DNA from: Tanypteryx hageni
Lineage: Eukaryota > Arthropoda > Insecta > Odonata > Petaluridae
DNA length: 64,000 nt
Direction of reading: 5' to 3'
Assembly: GCA_028673005.1 (NCBI GenBank)
Contig: CM054113.1
Span: forward strand, 70,475,850-70,539,849
Part shown: one piece after another, positions 61,301-64,000 of the stretch
How the letters are laid out: the number at the start of each line of letters is the position of its first letter
Position numbering within the stretch: position 1 is the first letter of the stretch
Notes under the pieces: model-generated
Told to the model about the DNA's origin: nothing
The model's input: the letters and a program-made list of their open reading frames with translations, nothing else
Database searches by the model: none
Made by a program: the position numbers and the translations under genes

Positions 61301-63993
61301 TTTAGGCAAAGAGTGAAATTATCCAAACAGGTAGGCCAAAACATCACCTAAATTTAAATATAAAAATTAAATTATGCACAAGACATTTTAATGTAGATAT
61401 TTATAACAATGTTGAATGGTTGACTGGATATGAGAGCAAAGCAAAATTATTTTGTTAGTCGTGCTTACTTTTTTCAAAAAAAAGTTTGGACTAAACCTGG
61501 ATTTTCTGATTTAAATAATCTTCATAAGGTAATAAAGAGACATTCAATAAGTAAAGAGCATTTACAATCAATTCTTCAAGAAAAAACATTTGGAAGGACT
61601 TGAATAGAACATGTTTTAGATAAGCAGTTGGAAATTACTCATTGTCAGCATAATGAAGCAGTGAAGAAAAATGTTAAAAAGACTTATTAATATTGTATGT
61701 TTTTTGGGAGAGCATGAACTTGGCTTTTGTGGTCATGGCATATCCAGTGACTCTGTAAATAATGGTAATTACGTGGACTTGGTGGAATTGGTTGCTAAAT
61801 ACGACGAAACTTTGGGAAACCATTTGGAACATTCCACAGTGTTTCACGGCACATCCAATGCAATACAGAATGATATAATTTCTTGTGTTGCCCAAGTCGC
61901 ACTGCAAAAAATTAACCAAGAAATAAGGGAAACAACTTTTATTGCCATTATTTTAGATTAAACTAATGACATCAGAAACGTCAATTATCTACTGTACAGG
62001 TATGTAACCCCAGATGAAAAAGTTCAAGAAAGATTTCTGGGGTTCCAGGATGTAAAAACTGAAAGAACAGCAGATGCACTGCAAAAAATCATATGCAATA
62101 ATATTACAGCTCTTGATTATGGGTCAAAGCTCATTGCTCAAAGGTACGATGGAGCTGCAGTAATGGCAGGTGAATTAGGTGGCCTGCAAATGAAAGTTAG
62201 ACAAACTTTTCCAAATGTCCTTTTTGTTCATTGTTTTGCACATAGATTAAATTTAGTTTTGTCTTAATCTGTGTTATACATTAAATAGTGCAAAAATTTT
62301 TTCCTGCATGTTAGTAGATTGGTTTCATTTTTTTTTTAAATCTTCAAAGCAAATGGGAGCGTTATATTTAGAAGTGAAGAAAAGATTACCAAAAGTAGCA
62401 CCTACAAGATGGCAATGTCATGGAAGACTTGTATCTACTGTTTTTGAGTTTTGACAGCAATTGATCGATCTATTTGAGCAAATTTTGAACCTTAATGATG
62501 ACTGGAACTAAGAAACTTTGAACTATTCACAGGGTTACTTAGATCTGTTAAAGAGAGACTTTACTTTCAAATTTCTTTTAATATGTTTTTCTGAAATATT
62601 TCCATTATCTGATAAGGTATTTGCTGTGTTGCAAGTTAAATATAATGATATAGGTTTATGTATTAAAAATATTGATGTATTTGCAAATGTGATAAATAGA
62701 AAAAGAGACGATTTTAAAGTTGTTTGGGAAAAGACGGTGAATCTGGCTGAAGATTTACAACCACAGAGGAAAAGGATACAAATAGACAATGTTGGTGACA
62801 CAAAAACTTCATACTGAAGAATTTGTATAGAGGTTAAAGACAACATTTTTCAACAGTTAAATTCCAGATTCAACAACTTTGGCAATTTAAAATTCATTGA
62901 ATTAACCAATTATAAAGAGTTTTCTCATATGACTTTCCTTAAGATGCATTCAACTCCCTTAAGAACAGTTACAGAAATTATTTCGACATAGCTGCATTGC
63001 GTTCTGAACTTTTGGTTATATATCAAATAGAAGATATTAATAAAAATAGCATTTGTGATTTATATCATTTCCTTAAAGAAAACGGTTTAGACAGAGCTTA
63101 CTCTCAAGTGGCAAAATTATGTGAATTAGTATGTATTGACAATACCTGTGACCAATGCCTCAAATGAACAGAGTTTTTCGCCTCTCAAACCTATCAAAAC
63201 ATTCATGAGGAATTCTACAAATCAAGAAAGACTCGCTAAATTATCAATTCTATCAATTGAAAAAGCGCTCATCAAAGAACTTTCTCAAAAACCCATGTTT
63301 TATGATGATGATGTCATTGCAGAATTAGCAAAGAAGGAAAGAAGAATTCCTCTGCATTTCAAAAAACAAAGTAGGTAAGATCTGATTTTCATAATTAATT
63401 GCTTCCACATCAAAAATTCTCAGGATTCGTCACTGATGTCATCAAAGAATTGAAGGAACATGTTTCACCATATGTTGCGTCACTTCACATATAAGTCATT
63501 TGCGAAGAGCCAAAGGTTGATGAGGGTAATTTATGAGAACCAACAGGATGATATTTTCCCAAGATTATTTCAAGTCTTAATTATCTCTCCCATCCTGATC
63601 TTTTGAATGATTGCCAAACTGCCAAATCTTGTAAAATGATGTTTAGTTTAATCATGCAAACTTCAGGGAAAAAAAATATATTGATTGTTAATTTATGTTG
63701 TCCTAAAGAATTAATGGATAAAAGCTTTACTATAATGAATATGTTTTAGTTAATTTTACTTTAAATATTGAATTTCTAACTATTTTACTAAATTAATGGT
63801 ATAATTCATTTCCATCAACATGAATTTTCTCTTAGGGTTTGTGCTGGATGCTGTGATTCATGATGGCCATATTCATGAAACTTATCTGTATATCCAGCAC
63901 TGTCTCTCTCAATTTGGATGCCGTTCTATAGTGCAAGAAGCAGACGGTAACATTCAGTTCAACTTAACAGATGATTTCCTACTAACATTGAAG
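13238..63993 (+). CDS. Laminin subunit alpha, alpha3/5 (LanA) type, partial, 20 exons
   Basis: Secreted basement-membrane glycoprotein. In the family, three chains (alpha, beta, gamma) form a trimer whose LN domains polymerise into the laminin network. Exons visible: 13238-13384, 15952-16079, 16500-16608, 16738-16908, 17028-17241, 18956-19165, 19655-19927, 20030-20167, 21356-21628, 29330-29464, 29607-29771, 33552-33710, 33880-34136, 34311-34580, 48667-48876, 50945-51110, 51586-51716, 51796-51948, 52252-52432 and 63836-63993. All have AG/GT borders and compatible phases; together 3648 nt, 1216 codons, with no stop. Domains: LN (about residues 1-180), ten LE repeats and a half LE, then the LF region. 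The change from a truncated LE directly to YYFP.L...YE.EDG is specific to the alpha3/alpha5 class, against the alpha1/2 (wing blister) class. The 5' exon(s) and the 3' two-thirds of the gene are outside the window. Four introns exceed 7 kb or hold large transposons. Confidence 0.93.
13523..13809. mobile_element. hAT MITE, 287 bp, perfect target duplication
   Basis: Starts CAGGGGTGGGCAAA and ends TTTGCCCACCCCTG, 14 bp perfect inverted termini. Flanked on both sides by the 8 bp direct repeat CCTTACAC (13515-13522 and 13810-13817). There is no coding capacity. Confidence 0.93.
14741..14808 (-). mobile_element. hAT terminus fragment
   Basis: On the minus strand it reads CAGGGGCGGTTTTATCG, then a GCAAGTGCCTAAGGGCGG block, typical of one class of hAT ends. 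No partner end was found. Confidence 0.5.
14985..15479. mobile_element. hAT MITE, 495 bp, perfect target duplication
   Basis: Left end CAGTACTGTAGT, right end ACTACAGCACTG (11 of 12 bases match as inverted repeat). Flanked by the perfect 8 bp repeat ATTACAGT (14977-14984 and 15480-15487). The interior repeats TATACCCTCTGCTTTT several times, and AGGGTATATGG pairs with CCATATACCCT near 15000-15030 as a subterminal palindrome. Confidence 0.9.
15952..16079 (+). CDS. Laminin alpha exon b: LN domain
   Basis: Phase 0 to 2. Reads [20 protein letters not shown], then [20 protein letters not shown]; the SPRPG.W.LERS..G motif is diagnostic of LN. The donor is the GT at 16080 (AGA/GTTCGT). Reading on without splicing loses all LN similarity and soon hits a stop at 16141. 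Confidence 0.93.
16500..16608 (+). CDS. Laminin alpha exon c: LN domain
   Basis: Phase 2 to 0. The junction codon gives Asp, then [20 protein letters not shown] and [16 protein letters not shown], which match the conserved C.T.(Y/F)S..IPL..GE stretch of LN domains. Donor GTTAGT at 16609. Confidence 0.93.
16738..16908 (+). CDS. Laminin alpha exon d: LN domain end
   Basis: 57 codons, phase 0 to 0. Contains [12 protein letters not shown], then [20 protein letters not shown] and DPTVTRR, the C-terminal helices and strand of LN. An in-frame ATG upstream at 16711 is intronic and not a start. Donor GTAAGT at 16909. Confidence 0.93.
17028..17241 (+). CDS. Laminin alpha exon e: LN end and LE1
   Basis: Phase 0 to 1. 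[20 protein letters not shown] is the conserved LN-to-LE junction. LE1 follows with eight-cysteine spacing and [17 protein letters not shown]. Donor GTAAGA at 17242. Confidence 0.95.
17242..18955 (+). other. Laminin intron 5 (1.7 kb)
   Basis: Holds one hAT MITE (17840-18321). The flanks 17242-17839 and 18322-18955 show nothing further; the open frames at 18572-18822 have no family match. Confidence 0.75.
17840..18321. mobile_element. hAT MITE, 482 bp
   Basis: Left end CAGCGTTTCCAAACTGG, right end AAATTTGGGAACTGCTG. Flanked by CGTTAGGG (17832-17839) and CTTTAGGG (18322-18329), an 8 bp target duplication with one mismatch. Confidence 0.85.
18956..19165 (+). CDS. Laminin alpha exon f: LE2
   Basis: Phase 1 to 1. 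[18 protein letters not shown], then [20 protein letters not shown] and KPGFYRLKG. This is the long LE2 with an insertion before GGGVC, as in other laminin alpha chains. Donor GTAAGT at 19166. Confidence 0.95.
19364..19621. repeat. Tandem duplication, two 129 bp units
   Basis: 19364-19492 and 19493-19621 are nearly identical; the one difference I see is AAGAAACAC against AATAAACAC. The unit runs from CCTTTTAGCTTAATTTTTAAG to AATAAATTACTT and the second copy ends 33 bases before exon g. The unit includes a TTTTAG that could pass for a weak splice acceptor. Confidence 0.95.
19655..19927 (+). CDS. Laminin alpha exon g: LE3 and LE4
   Basis: Phase 1 to 1, 91 residues. LE3 starts [13 protein letters not shown] and LE4 starts [14 protein letters not shown]; both end in a GYYEYPKC or GYFDFPNC signature. 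Donor GTAAGT at 19928. Confidence 0.95.
20030..20167 (+). CDS. Laminin alpha exon h: LE5
   Basis: Phase 1 to 1, one LE repeat: [14 protein letters not shown] to [11 protein letters not shown]. The intron before it is only 102 bases. Donor GTAAGT at 20168. Confidence 0.94.
20168..21355 (+). other. Laminin intron 8 (1.2 kb), no recognisable feature
   Basis: AT-rich intron sequence without terminal repeats or reading frames that I can assign. Confidence 0.6.
21356..21628 (+). CDS. Laminin alpha exon i: LE6 and LE7
   Basis: Phase 1 to 1. Reads [14 protein letters not shown] to DKYNFPNC and [14 protein letters not shown] to [10 protein letters not shown]. The same 273 nt length and layout as exon g suggest an exon-pair duplication in the LE rod. 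Donor GTGAGC at 21629. Confidence 0.94.
21840..22265 (-). repeat. Diverged scraps of the TTTCTC-hairpin repeat
   Basis: ATGTACATTGCACAAACTTT at 21873 and CTTGCTACACTCTATC match the 49370-49440 part of the long copy. GCTGGATGCTATATAGTTAT near 22200 matches 50080-50105. Confidence 0.55.
22354..22745 (-). pseudogene. hAT transposase C-terminal fragment with one terminus
   Basis: The + strand starts CAGTAGTGGTGTCCAACC at 22354, a common hAT end. From about 22745 downward the minus strand reads [20 protein letters not shown], then [17 protein letters not shown] and a final SSYVPDLKK before a stop. This is the C-terminal dimerisation region of the GTF2IRD2/SCAND3-like hAT transposases. The rest is missing. 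Confidence 0.6.
22795..23295. mobile_element. Foldback element with about 65 bp inverted arms
   Basis: The arm starting TTAAATGAAAAATTTAACC at 22795 returns as its reverse complement ending at 23295. The arms stay similar inward through a GTGATAGTACACACA stretch. A 13 bp direct repeat, TAATAAATCGAGT, lies at 22748-22760 and 23293-23305, which suggests a target duplication. It has no transposase. Confidence 0.65.
23306..23500 (+). pseudogene. Possible Tigger/jerky-type transposase C-terminus
   Basis: Acidic stretch [12 protein letters not shown], then [20 protein letters not shown] and a stop at 23500. The position and style match the C-terminal helix of pogo/Tigger transposases. No DDE domain is next to it, so the assignment is tentative. 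Confidence 0.35.
24310..26733 (+). mobile_element. hAT transposon, ZBED type, 2.4 kb
   Basis: Left end CAGGGCTGCAAACTCG, right end AAGTTTGCACCCCTG. Flanked by AGCTCAAT (24302-24309) and AACTCAAT (26734-26741), an 8 bp duplication with one mismatch. The first and last 100 bases carry repeated GAACTCGAACTC motifs. The transposase inside is broken. A second hAT-like end (CAGTGGTTGCGAACC) at 24710 hints at a small nested MITE. Confidence 0.85.
25320..26490 (+). pseudogene. hAT transposase pseudogene, ZBED4/6-like
   Basis: In order: [16 protein letters not shown] near 25475, [20 protein letters not shown] at 25638, [20 protein letters not shown] and GIFMKE near 25850 with a stop where the family continues, and the dimerisation block near 26360-26480 ([20 protein letters not shown]). 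Frameshifts fall near 25450, 25870 and 26350. Confidence 0.75.
27238..28200 (+). repeat. TTTCTC-hairpin interspersed repeat, long copy
   Basis: Starts with CTTCTCACATACGTAG, a spacer and GAGAATGAATTGTAATCGTGG, and runs about 960 bp to a GAGAAAGTTTGTGCAATGTATA block near 28063. It is the inverted counterpart of 49300-50490. Inside, a unit of about 340 bp is present twice (AAAAATGGCT..TTGATTAAAAT..CCA near 27522 and again near 27861). Confidence 0.85.
29330..29464 (+). CDS. Laminin alpha exon j: LE8
   Basis: Phase 1 to 1. [14 protein letters not shown] to [10 protein letters not shown]. Acceptor TTTGCAG, donor GTATAA at 29465. Confidence 0.94.
29607..29771 (+). CDS. Laminin alpha exon k: LE9
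   Basis: Phase 1 to 1. [16 protein letters not shown] to [15 protein letters not shown], an LE with the longer YWN..NPDGC loop seen at this place in alpha5-type chains. The intron before it is 142 bases. Donor GTTAAA at 29772 is weak. Confidence 0.93.
30011..30271. mobile_element. hAT MITE, 261 bp
   Basis: Left end CAGTGCCATCTTAAG, right end CTTAAGATGGCTCAG. Flanked by AAGAAATT (30003-30010) and AAGAAACT (30272-30279), an 8 bp duplication with one mismatch. Confidence 0.85.
30931..31001. repeat. Perfect 33 bp inverted repeat, 5 base loop
   Basis: The left arm 30931-30963 begins ATGATAAATGAGAAATC and the right arm 30969-31001 is its exact reverse complement; the loop is CGGTT. ACTTATAAACAT occurs as a direct repeat on both sides, at 30921 and 31035. 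Confidence 0.95.
31418..31482 (-). repeat. Short TTTCTC-family scrap
   Basis: TTGGATGCTATATAGTTATT followed by a GGCACATAGCTTATA block matches 50080-50130 of the long copy. Confidence 0.5.
32309..32356. repeat. Inverted repeat, 15 bp arms
   Basis: ATTAAGATAAATTGA at 32309-32323 pairs perfectly with TCAATTTATCTTAAT at 32342-32356. It lies about 40 bases before the TTTCTC..GAGAAA hairpin at 32392-32424. Confidence 0.85.
32390..32428. repeat. Isolated TTTCTC..GAGAAAGTA terminal hairpin
   Basis: ATACTTTCTC, spacer, GAGAAAGTAAAAA: the end of the interspersed repeat family with little of its body attached. Confidence 0.7.
32439..32629. mobile_element. Small TIR element, 191 bp
   Basis: Starts CAGTCAAACCTAAATTTAGC and ends GCTAAATCAGGGTTTGACTG, inverted with few mismatches. 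The right side is followed by TA and the left side is not, so a Tc1/pogo-type TA duplication is only half visible. Confidence 0.65.
33552..33710 (+). CDS. Laminin alpha exon l: LE10
   Basis: Phase 1 to 1. [16 protein letters not shown] to [15 protein letters not shown]. Donor GTAATT at 33711. Confidence 0.94.
33880..34136 (+). CDS. Laminin alpha exon m: truncated LE11 and start of LF
   Basis: Phase 1 to 0. [14 protein letters not shown] leads to [20 protein letters not shown]; the last cysteine pair of an LE is missing and the chain passes straight into [20 protein letters not shown]. This interrupted LE is characteristic of the alpha3/5 class. Donor GTATGC at 34137. Confidence 0.94.
34311..34580 (+). 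CDS. Laminin alpha exon n: LF region
   Basis: 90 codons, phase 0 to 0. Contains [20 protein letters not shown] and [16 protein letters not shown]. The first motif (G/S.Y..V..Y.NP) returns in exons p and s. Donor GTAAGC at 34581 opens a 14 kb intron. Confidence 0.93.
34683..34961 (-). repeat. Gypsy 3' LTR
   Basis: The 279 bp LTR, TG..CA. By eye about 13 positions differ from the other LTR (roughly 5 percent), nearly all transitions. Confidence 0.95.
34962..34982 (-). promoter_or_regulatory. Gypsy polypurine tract
   Basis: The minus strand reads AAAAGGGGGGGACAG directly before the 3' LTR, the expected plus-strand primer. Confidence 0.8.
34985..36389 (-). pseudogene. Gypsy integrase, broken
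   Basis: The N-terminal zinc-binding HHCC is present (H..H in NPGGHHG, C..C in WCRRCDTC) near 36010-36080. The core has [15 protein letters not shown] (first Asp) and HTDQGRNF (second Asp); the DDE glutamate block after HPQSDG near 35590 is shifted out of frame. A second frame change lies near 35510. The C-terminal part (35112-35456, [10 protein letters not shown] and RPWDGPYTV) keeps the GPY-type motif. The frame is joined to RNase H except for a TGA at about 36390. Confidence 0.88.
36390..37941 (-). pseudogene. Gypsy reverse transcriptase and RNase H, catalytic residue lost
   Basis: Fingers and palm: [20 protein letters not shown], then FCVDYRALN and [11 protein letters not shown] frameshift lies near 37350 and the frame resumes at [17 protein letters not shown]. 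The catalytic box reads YFDY where the family has Y.DD; the second Asp is Tyr, codon at 37227-37229. RNase H follows ([17 protein letters not shown], then [10 protein letters not shown]). Confidence 0.9.
37842..38549 (-). pseudogene. Gypsy aspartic protease region
   Basis: A frame of 235 residues with the active-site motif ILVDTGAS (Asp at 38481-38483) and a downstream [11 protein letters not shown] flap/strand. The protease itself looks intact, but the frame is out of register with gag upstream and reverse transcriptase downstream. Confidence 0.88.
38600..39699 (-). pseudogene. Gypsy gag, broken
   Basis: Likely start [11 protein letters not shown] at 39699, just after the primer site. A coiled-coil-like Gln/Glu-rich part is followed by a capsid-like part ([20 protein letters not shown]). 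A frameshift near 38930 leads to the tail. The nucleocapsid zinc knuckle C-x2-C-x4-H-x4-C lies near 38660-38701, with a TGA stop (38693-38695) replacing one of its spacer residues. Confidence 0.85.
39720..39738 (-). promoter_or_regulatory. Gypsy primer-binding site, tRNA-Leu-like
   Basis: The minus strand immediately after the 5' LTR is TGGTGTCAGAAGTGGGA, complementary to a 3' tRNA end of the form TCCCACTTCTGACACCA. From memory of eukaryotic tRNAs this fits tRNA-Leu best. Confidence 0.7.
39739..40017 (-). repeat. Gypsy 5' LTR
   Basis: 279 bp, TG..CA, paired with 34683-34961. Confidence 0.95.
40515..43241 (-). mobile_element. hAT transposon with KIAA1586-like transposase, 2.7 kb
   Basis: The ends CAGGGCTTAATTTC and GAAATTAAGCCCTG are perfect 14 bp inverted termini. 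The 8 bp target duplication CATGAGAG is exact (40507-40514 and 43242-43249). The transposase is on the minus strand and only lightly broken. Confidence 0.95.
40767..42893 (-). pseudogene. hAT transposase, KIAA1586-like, lightly broken
   Basis: Segments on the minus strand: an N-terminal lead [17 protein letters not shown] (to 42893), a zinc-finger-like stretch (42660-42480), then 42419-41772 with [20 protein letters not shown] (first acidic residue) and [10 protein letters not shown] (second), then [15 protein letters not shown]. The 41643-41428 and 41504-40767 frames follow, the latter ending in the dimerisation motif [17 protein letters not shown] count about four frame breaks over 2.1 kb, so the copy decayed recently compared with its neighbours. 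Confidence 0.85.
43432..45690 (-). mobile_element. 5'-truncated CR1/Daphne-like LINE (LINE-1)
   Basis: An (AAT)n tail at 43432-43445 marks its 3' end. The coding part runs from the endonuclease-RT linker to the end of ORF2 on the minus strand. No intact 5' part is present, as usual for target-primed insertion. Confidence 0.85.
43540..45625 (-). pseudogene. LINE-1 reverse transcriptase, one frameshift
   Basis: 45625-43919 is one open frame of 568 residues: [35 protein letters not shown] (first Asp), [20 protein letters not shown] and a YTDD box (YADD in relatives), so all three catalytic aspartates are present. A frameshift near 43940 moves to the C-terminal block ([20 protein letters not shown], ending 43540) typical of the CR1/Daphne group. 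Confidence 0.88.
46669..48574 (-). mobile_element. Tigger/pogo element, 1.9 kb, degenerate
   Basis: The left end CAGGTTGAACCTCTCTAATC follows a TA. The right end GATTAGAGCGGTTCAACCTG ends at 48574. These are inverted with few changes and are of the Tigger type. The transposase remnant is on the minus strand. Confidence 0.75.
47250..47780 (-). pseudogene. Tigger transposase C-terminal remnant
   Basis: Minus-strand pieces [15 protein letters not shown] (near 47690) and [12 protein letters not shown], stop, [20 protein letters not shown] (near 47515-47400) match the C-terminal helical tail of Tigger proteins. Stops and frame changes are frequent. Confidence 0.55.
48667..48876 (+). CDS. Laminin alpha exon o: LF region
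   Basis: 70 codons, phase 0 to 0. [18 protein letters not shown], then [20 protein letters not shown] with the Cys pair that ends the first LF unit. Donor GTAATT at 48877. Confidence 0.9.
49300..50490 (-). repeat. TTTCTC-hairpin interspersed repeat, longest copy
   Basis: Starts near a TTGCACAAACTTTCTCATAT block (49380) and ends with ACTTTCTC, spacer TAGATACTACGTATAT, GAGAAAGT at 50455-50486. The body holds two diverged units of about 350 bp (TTTTTGAGTAAATC at 49838 and again near 50188). It is opposite in orientation to 27238-28200. A CAGACAGACAG motif precedes the terminal part. Confidence 0.88.
50512..50558. repeat. Inverted repeat, 22 bp arms, 3 base loop
   Basis: The left arm 50512-50533 begins CAATCTTGCTTATCCAG; the right arm 50537-50558 is its reverse complement with a single G-T-type mismatch. 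A second hairpin (TCCCCATCAA with TTGATGGGGA, 50561-50589) follows directly. Confidence 0.9.
50945..51110 (+). CDS. Laminin alpha exon p: LF region, second unit
   Basis: Phase 0 to 1. [20 protein letters not shown], then [17 protein letters not shown]. It has the G.YV..I.Y..P motif of the LF unit and ends in phase 1 after EVTPTK, exactly as exon s ends after QPNTP. Donor GTGAAA at 51111. Confidence 0.9.
51586..51716 (+). CDS. Laminin alpha exon q: LF region
   Basis: Phase 1 to 0. [20 protein letters not shown], then [11 protein letters not shown]. The C-x5-C-R-x2-V motif matches exon t. Donor GTAAGT at 51717. Confidence 0.9.
51796..51948 (+). CDS. Laminin alpha exon r: LF region
   Basis: 51 codons, phase 0 to 0. 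Contains [20 protein letters not shown], comparable to the IP...(Y/F)..(E/D)Y..P stretch of LAMA5. The intron before it is 79 bases. Donor GTAAGC at 51949. Confidence 0.9.
52252..52432 (+). CDS. Laminin alpha exon s: LF region, third unit
   Basis: Phase 0 to 1. [13 protein letters not shown].., then [20 protein letters not shown]. Donor GTAAAA at 52433. Confidence 0.9.
53436..53825 (+). pseudogene. MULE transposase C-terminal remnant
   Basis: Reads [20 protein letters not shown], then [14 protein letters not shown] near 53600, which is the family's LPRTNN.VEGWH signature, then a KEEDRVEI stretch. Stops near 53520 and 53690. The catalytic DDE part is absent. Confidence 0.8.
53924..54008. repeat. 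Tandem repeat of about 42 bp, split by the LINE
   Basis: TATTACTTATGTATTGG..TTTTTGG..TTTTACAAA..TTG occurs twice here, and a third, more diverged copy (TATTACTCATGTATTGG) lies at 59927 on the other side of the LINE insertion. Confidence 0.75.
54008..55707 (-). mobile_element. LINE-2, 3' part (interrupted by LINE-3)
   Basis: A CR1/Daphne-like LINE on the minus strand with an (ATT)n tail at 54009-54024. RT blocks: [18 protein letters not shown] (near 55360), [18 protein letters not shown] (55130), [20 protein letters not shown] (54920), a YADD box near 54850, and [20 protein letters not shown] (54510). Frameshifts and stops (for example at 54951) are scattered. Its upstream part continues at 59758-59925. 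Confidence 0.85.
55799..58703 (-). pseudogene. LINE-3 ORF2: AP endonuclease and reverse transcriptase, broken
   Basis: Endonuclease motifs: [12 protein letters not shown] near 58630, [17 protein letters not shown] near 58200 (in a shifted frame) and [10 protein letters not shown] near 58015. The RT follows with a YADDTN box near 56625 and ends with the C-terminal block [20 protein letters not shown] at about 56140 and a stop at 55799. There are frameshifts near 58218, 57740 and 56660 and several stops. Confidence 0.88.
58721..59743 (-). pseudogene. LINE-3 ORF1 with PHD-like zinc finger, one in-frame stop
   Basis: Starts [18 protein letters not shown] at 59743, 14 bases inside the element. 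Residues 10-62 have the C4-H-C3-type spacing of a PHD-like finger (CRSC, CGGIC, FHK-stop-C, KC..CDSC). A TAG at 59636-59638 interrupts it; the remaining 278 residues (from [10 protein letters not shown], 59557) are open. This kind of ORF1 is known in CR1-group LINEs. Confidence 0.8.
59758..59925 (-). mobile_element. LINE-2, upstream part
   Basis: The minus strand reads [20 protein letters not shown], then [17 protein letters not shown], the endonuclease-RT linker of LINE-2. It is cut off from the remainder by LINE-3. Confidence 0.8.
60056..60359. other. No recognisable feature
   Basis: AT-rich intron sequence. Confidence 0.5.
60360..60640 (+). mobile_element. SINE-like repeat with GATGAT tail
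   Basis: The head part contains GAAGTGATGTTAAGCAGTTG followed by GGCCCCC, which resembles the internal promoter part of 5S rRNA (GAAG.TAAGCA..G..GGGCC) as used by SINE3-type elements. Then GGAAGGCAATGGGAAACCAC, a stretch I associate with insect SINEs, and a (GATGAT)n end at 60615-60632. Its length of about 270 bp fits a SINE. Open frames in it are accidental. Confidence 0.5.
60641..61158. other. AT-rich stretch with hAT-like terminal scraps
   Basis: GGAAGCAAGG..ATTGC occurs at 60730 and again at 60920, similar to the ends of the hAT that follows. There is an ATA/ATAACAATA low-complexity run near 60770-60800. No gene. Confidence 0.45.
61159..63410 (+). mobile_element. hAT transposon, ZMYM1-like, degenerate (hAT-3)
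   Basis: GTGGAAGCAATT at 61163-61174 and its exact reverse complement at 63397-63408 are probable terminal repeats. A clear 8 bp target duplication was not found. The transposase is on the + strand. Confidence 0.6.
61430..63378 (+). pseudogene. hAT transposase pseudogene, ZMYM1-like
   Basis: In order: [20 protein letters not shown] near 61490, [20 protein letters not shown] (61730), [10 protein letters not shown] with a stop directly after the acidic residue (61930-61960), [20 protein letters not shown] (62130), [14 protein letters not shown] (62225), and [20 protein letters not shown] (63143), which is the dimerisation block, ending at a stop at 63378. About ten stops or frame changes. Confidence 0.82.
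63836..63993 (+). CDS. Laminin alpha exon t: LF region, third unit end
   Basis: Phase 1 to 0. [20 protein letters not shown], then [20 protein letters not shown]. The C-x5-C-R-x2-V motif is the same as in exon q. Donor GTAAAAT at 63994, six bases before the window edge, so the gene continues. Confidence 0.9.
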
Positions 63994-64000
63994 GTAAAAT

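Larger units (their letters stand above)
52433..63835 (+). other. Laminin intron 19 (11.4 kb), nested transposons
   Basis: Holds a Mutator-like element with two LINEs nested in it (53336-60045), a SINE-like repeat (60360-60640) and an hAT (about 61160-63410). 52433-53325 and 63412-63835 show nothing that I recognise. Confidence 0.85.

Overview
This window is eukaryotic nuclear DNA, almost certainly from an arthropod. It is AT-rich, has no operons, and carries spliceosomal introns with GT..AG borders. The only host gene I can recognise is a laminin alpha chain of the alpha3/alpha5 class (Drosophila LanA / vertebrate LAMA5 type) on the + strand. Twenty internal exons lie between 13238 and 63993. 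Their phases agree at every junction and together they give 1216 codons. They cover most of the laminin N-terminal (LN) domain, ten complete laminin EGF-like (LE) repeats plus a truncated eleventh, and the first three-quarters or so of the alpha5-type LF (L4b-like) region. The signal peptide and first LN exon(s) were not found in the window. The rest of the protein (second LE rod, L4, coiled coil and LG domains) lies beyond 64000. Transposon content alone does not let me name an order.

Layout. 1-13237: a pyrimidine-rich simple-sequence tract holding a broken LINE, two degenerate hAT transposons (one apparently nested in the other), copies of an interspersed repeat with a TTTCTC...GAGAAA terminal hairpin, and a 1.9 kb Helitron-like candidate. 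13238-17241: LN exons and the first LE exon, with hAT MITEs in the first intron. 17242-34580: LE exons and the first LF exon, with long introns carrying a 129 bp tandem duplication, a ZBED-type hAT, more MITEs and repeat copies. 34581-48666: a 14 kb intron holding a complete but dead Ty3/gypsy LTR retrotransposon, an hAT (KIAA1586-like transposase) with perfect 8 bp target duplications, a CR1/Daphne-like LINE, and a Tigger/pogo element. 48667-52432: five LF exons. 52433-63835: an 11 kb intron holding a three-level nest (Mutator-like element, then LINE, then LINE), a SINE-like repeat and another hAT. 63836-63993: the last visible LF exon.

The laminin chain would be secreted, join beta and gamma chains in a trimer and polymerise through its LN domain into basement membrane. 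The transposons are passengers. The gypsy element, the KIAA1586-like hAT and all three intronic LINEs are antisense to the host gene, and nearly all transposon reading frames are broken. Target-site duplications at many elements allow insertion order to be read directly. No tRNA, rRNA, CRISPR array or prokaryotic feature was seen.
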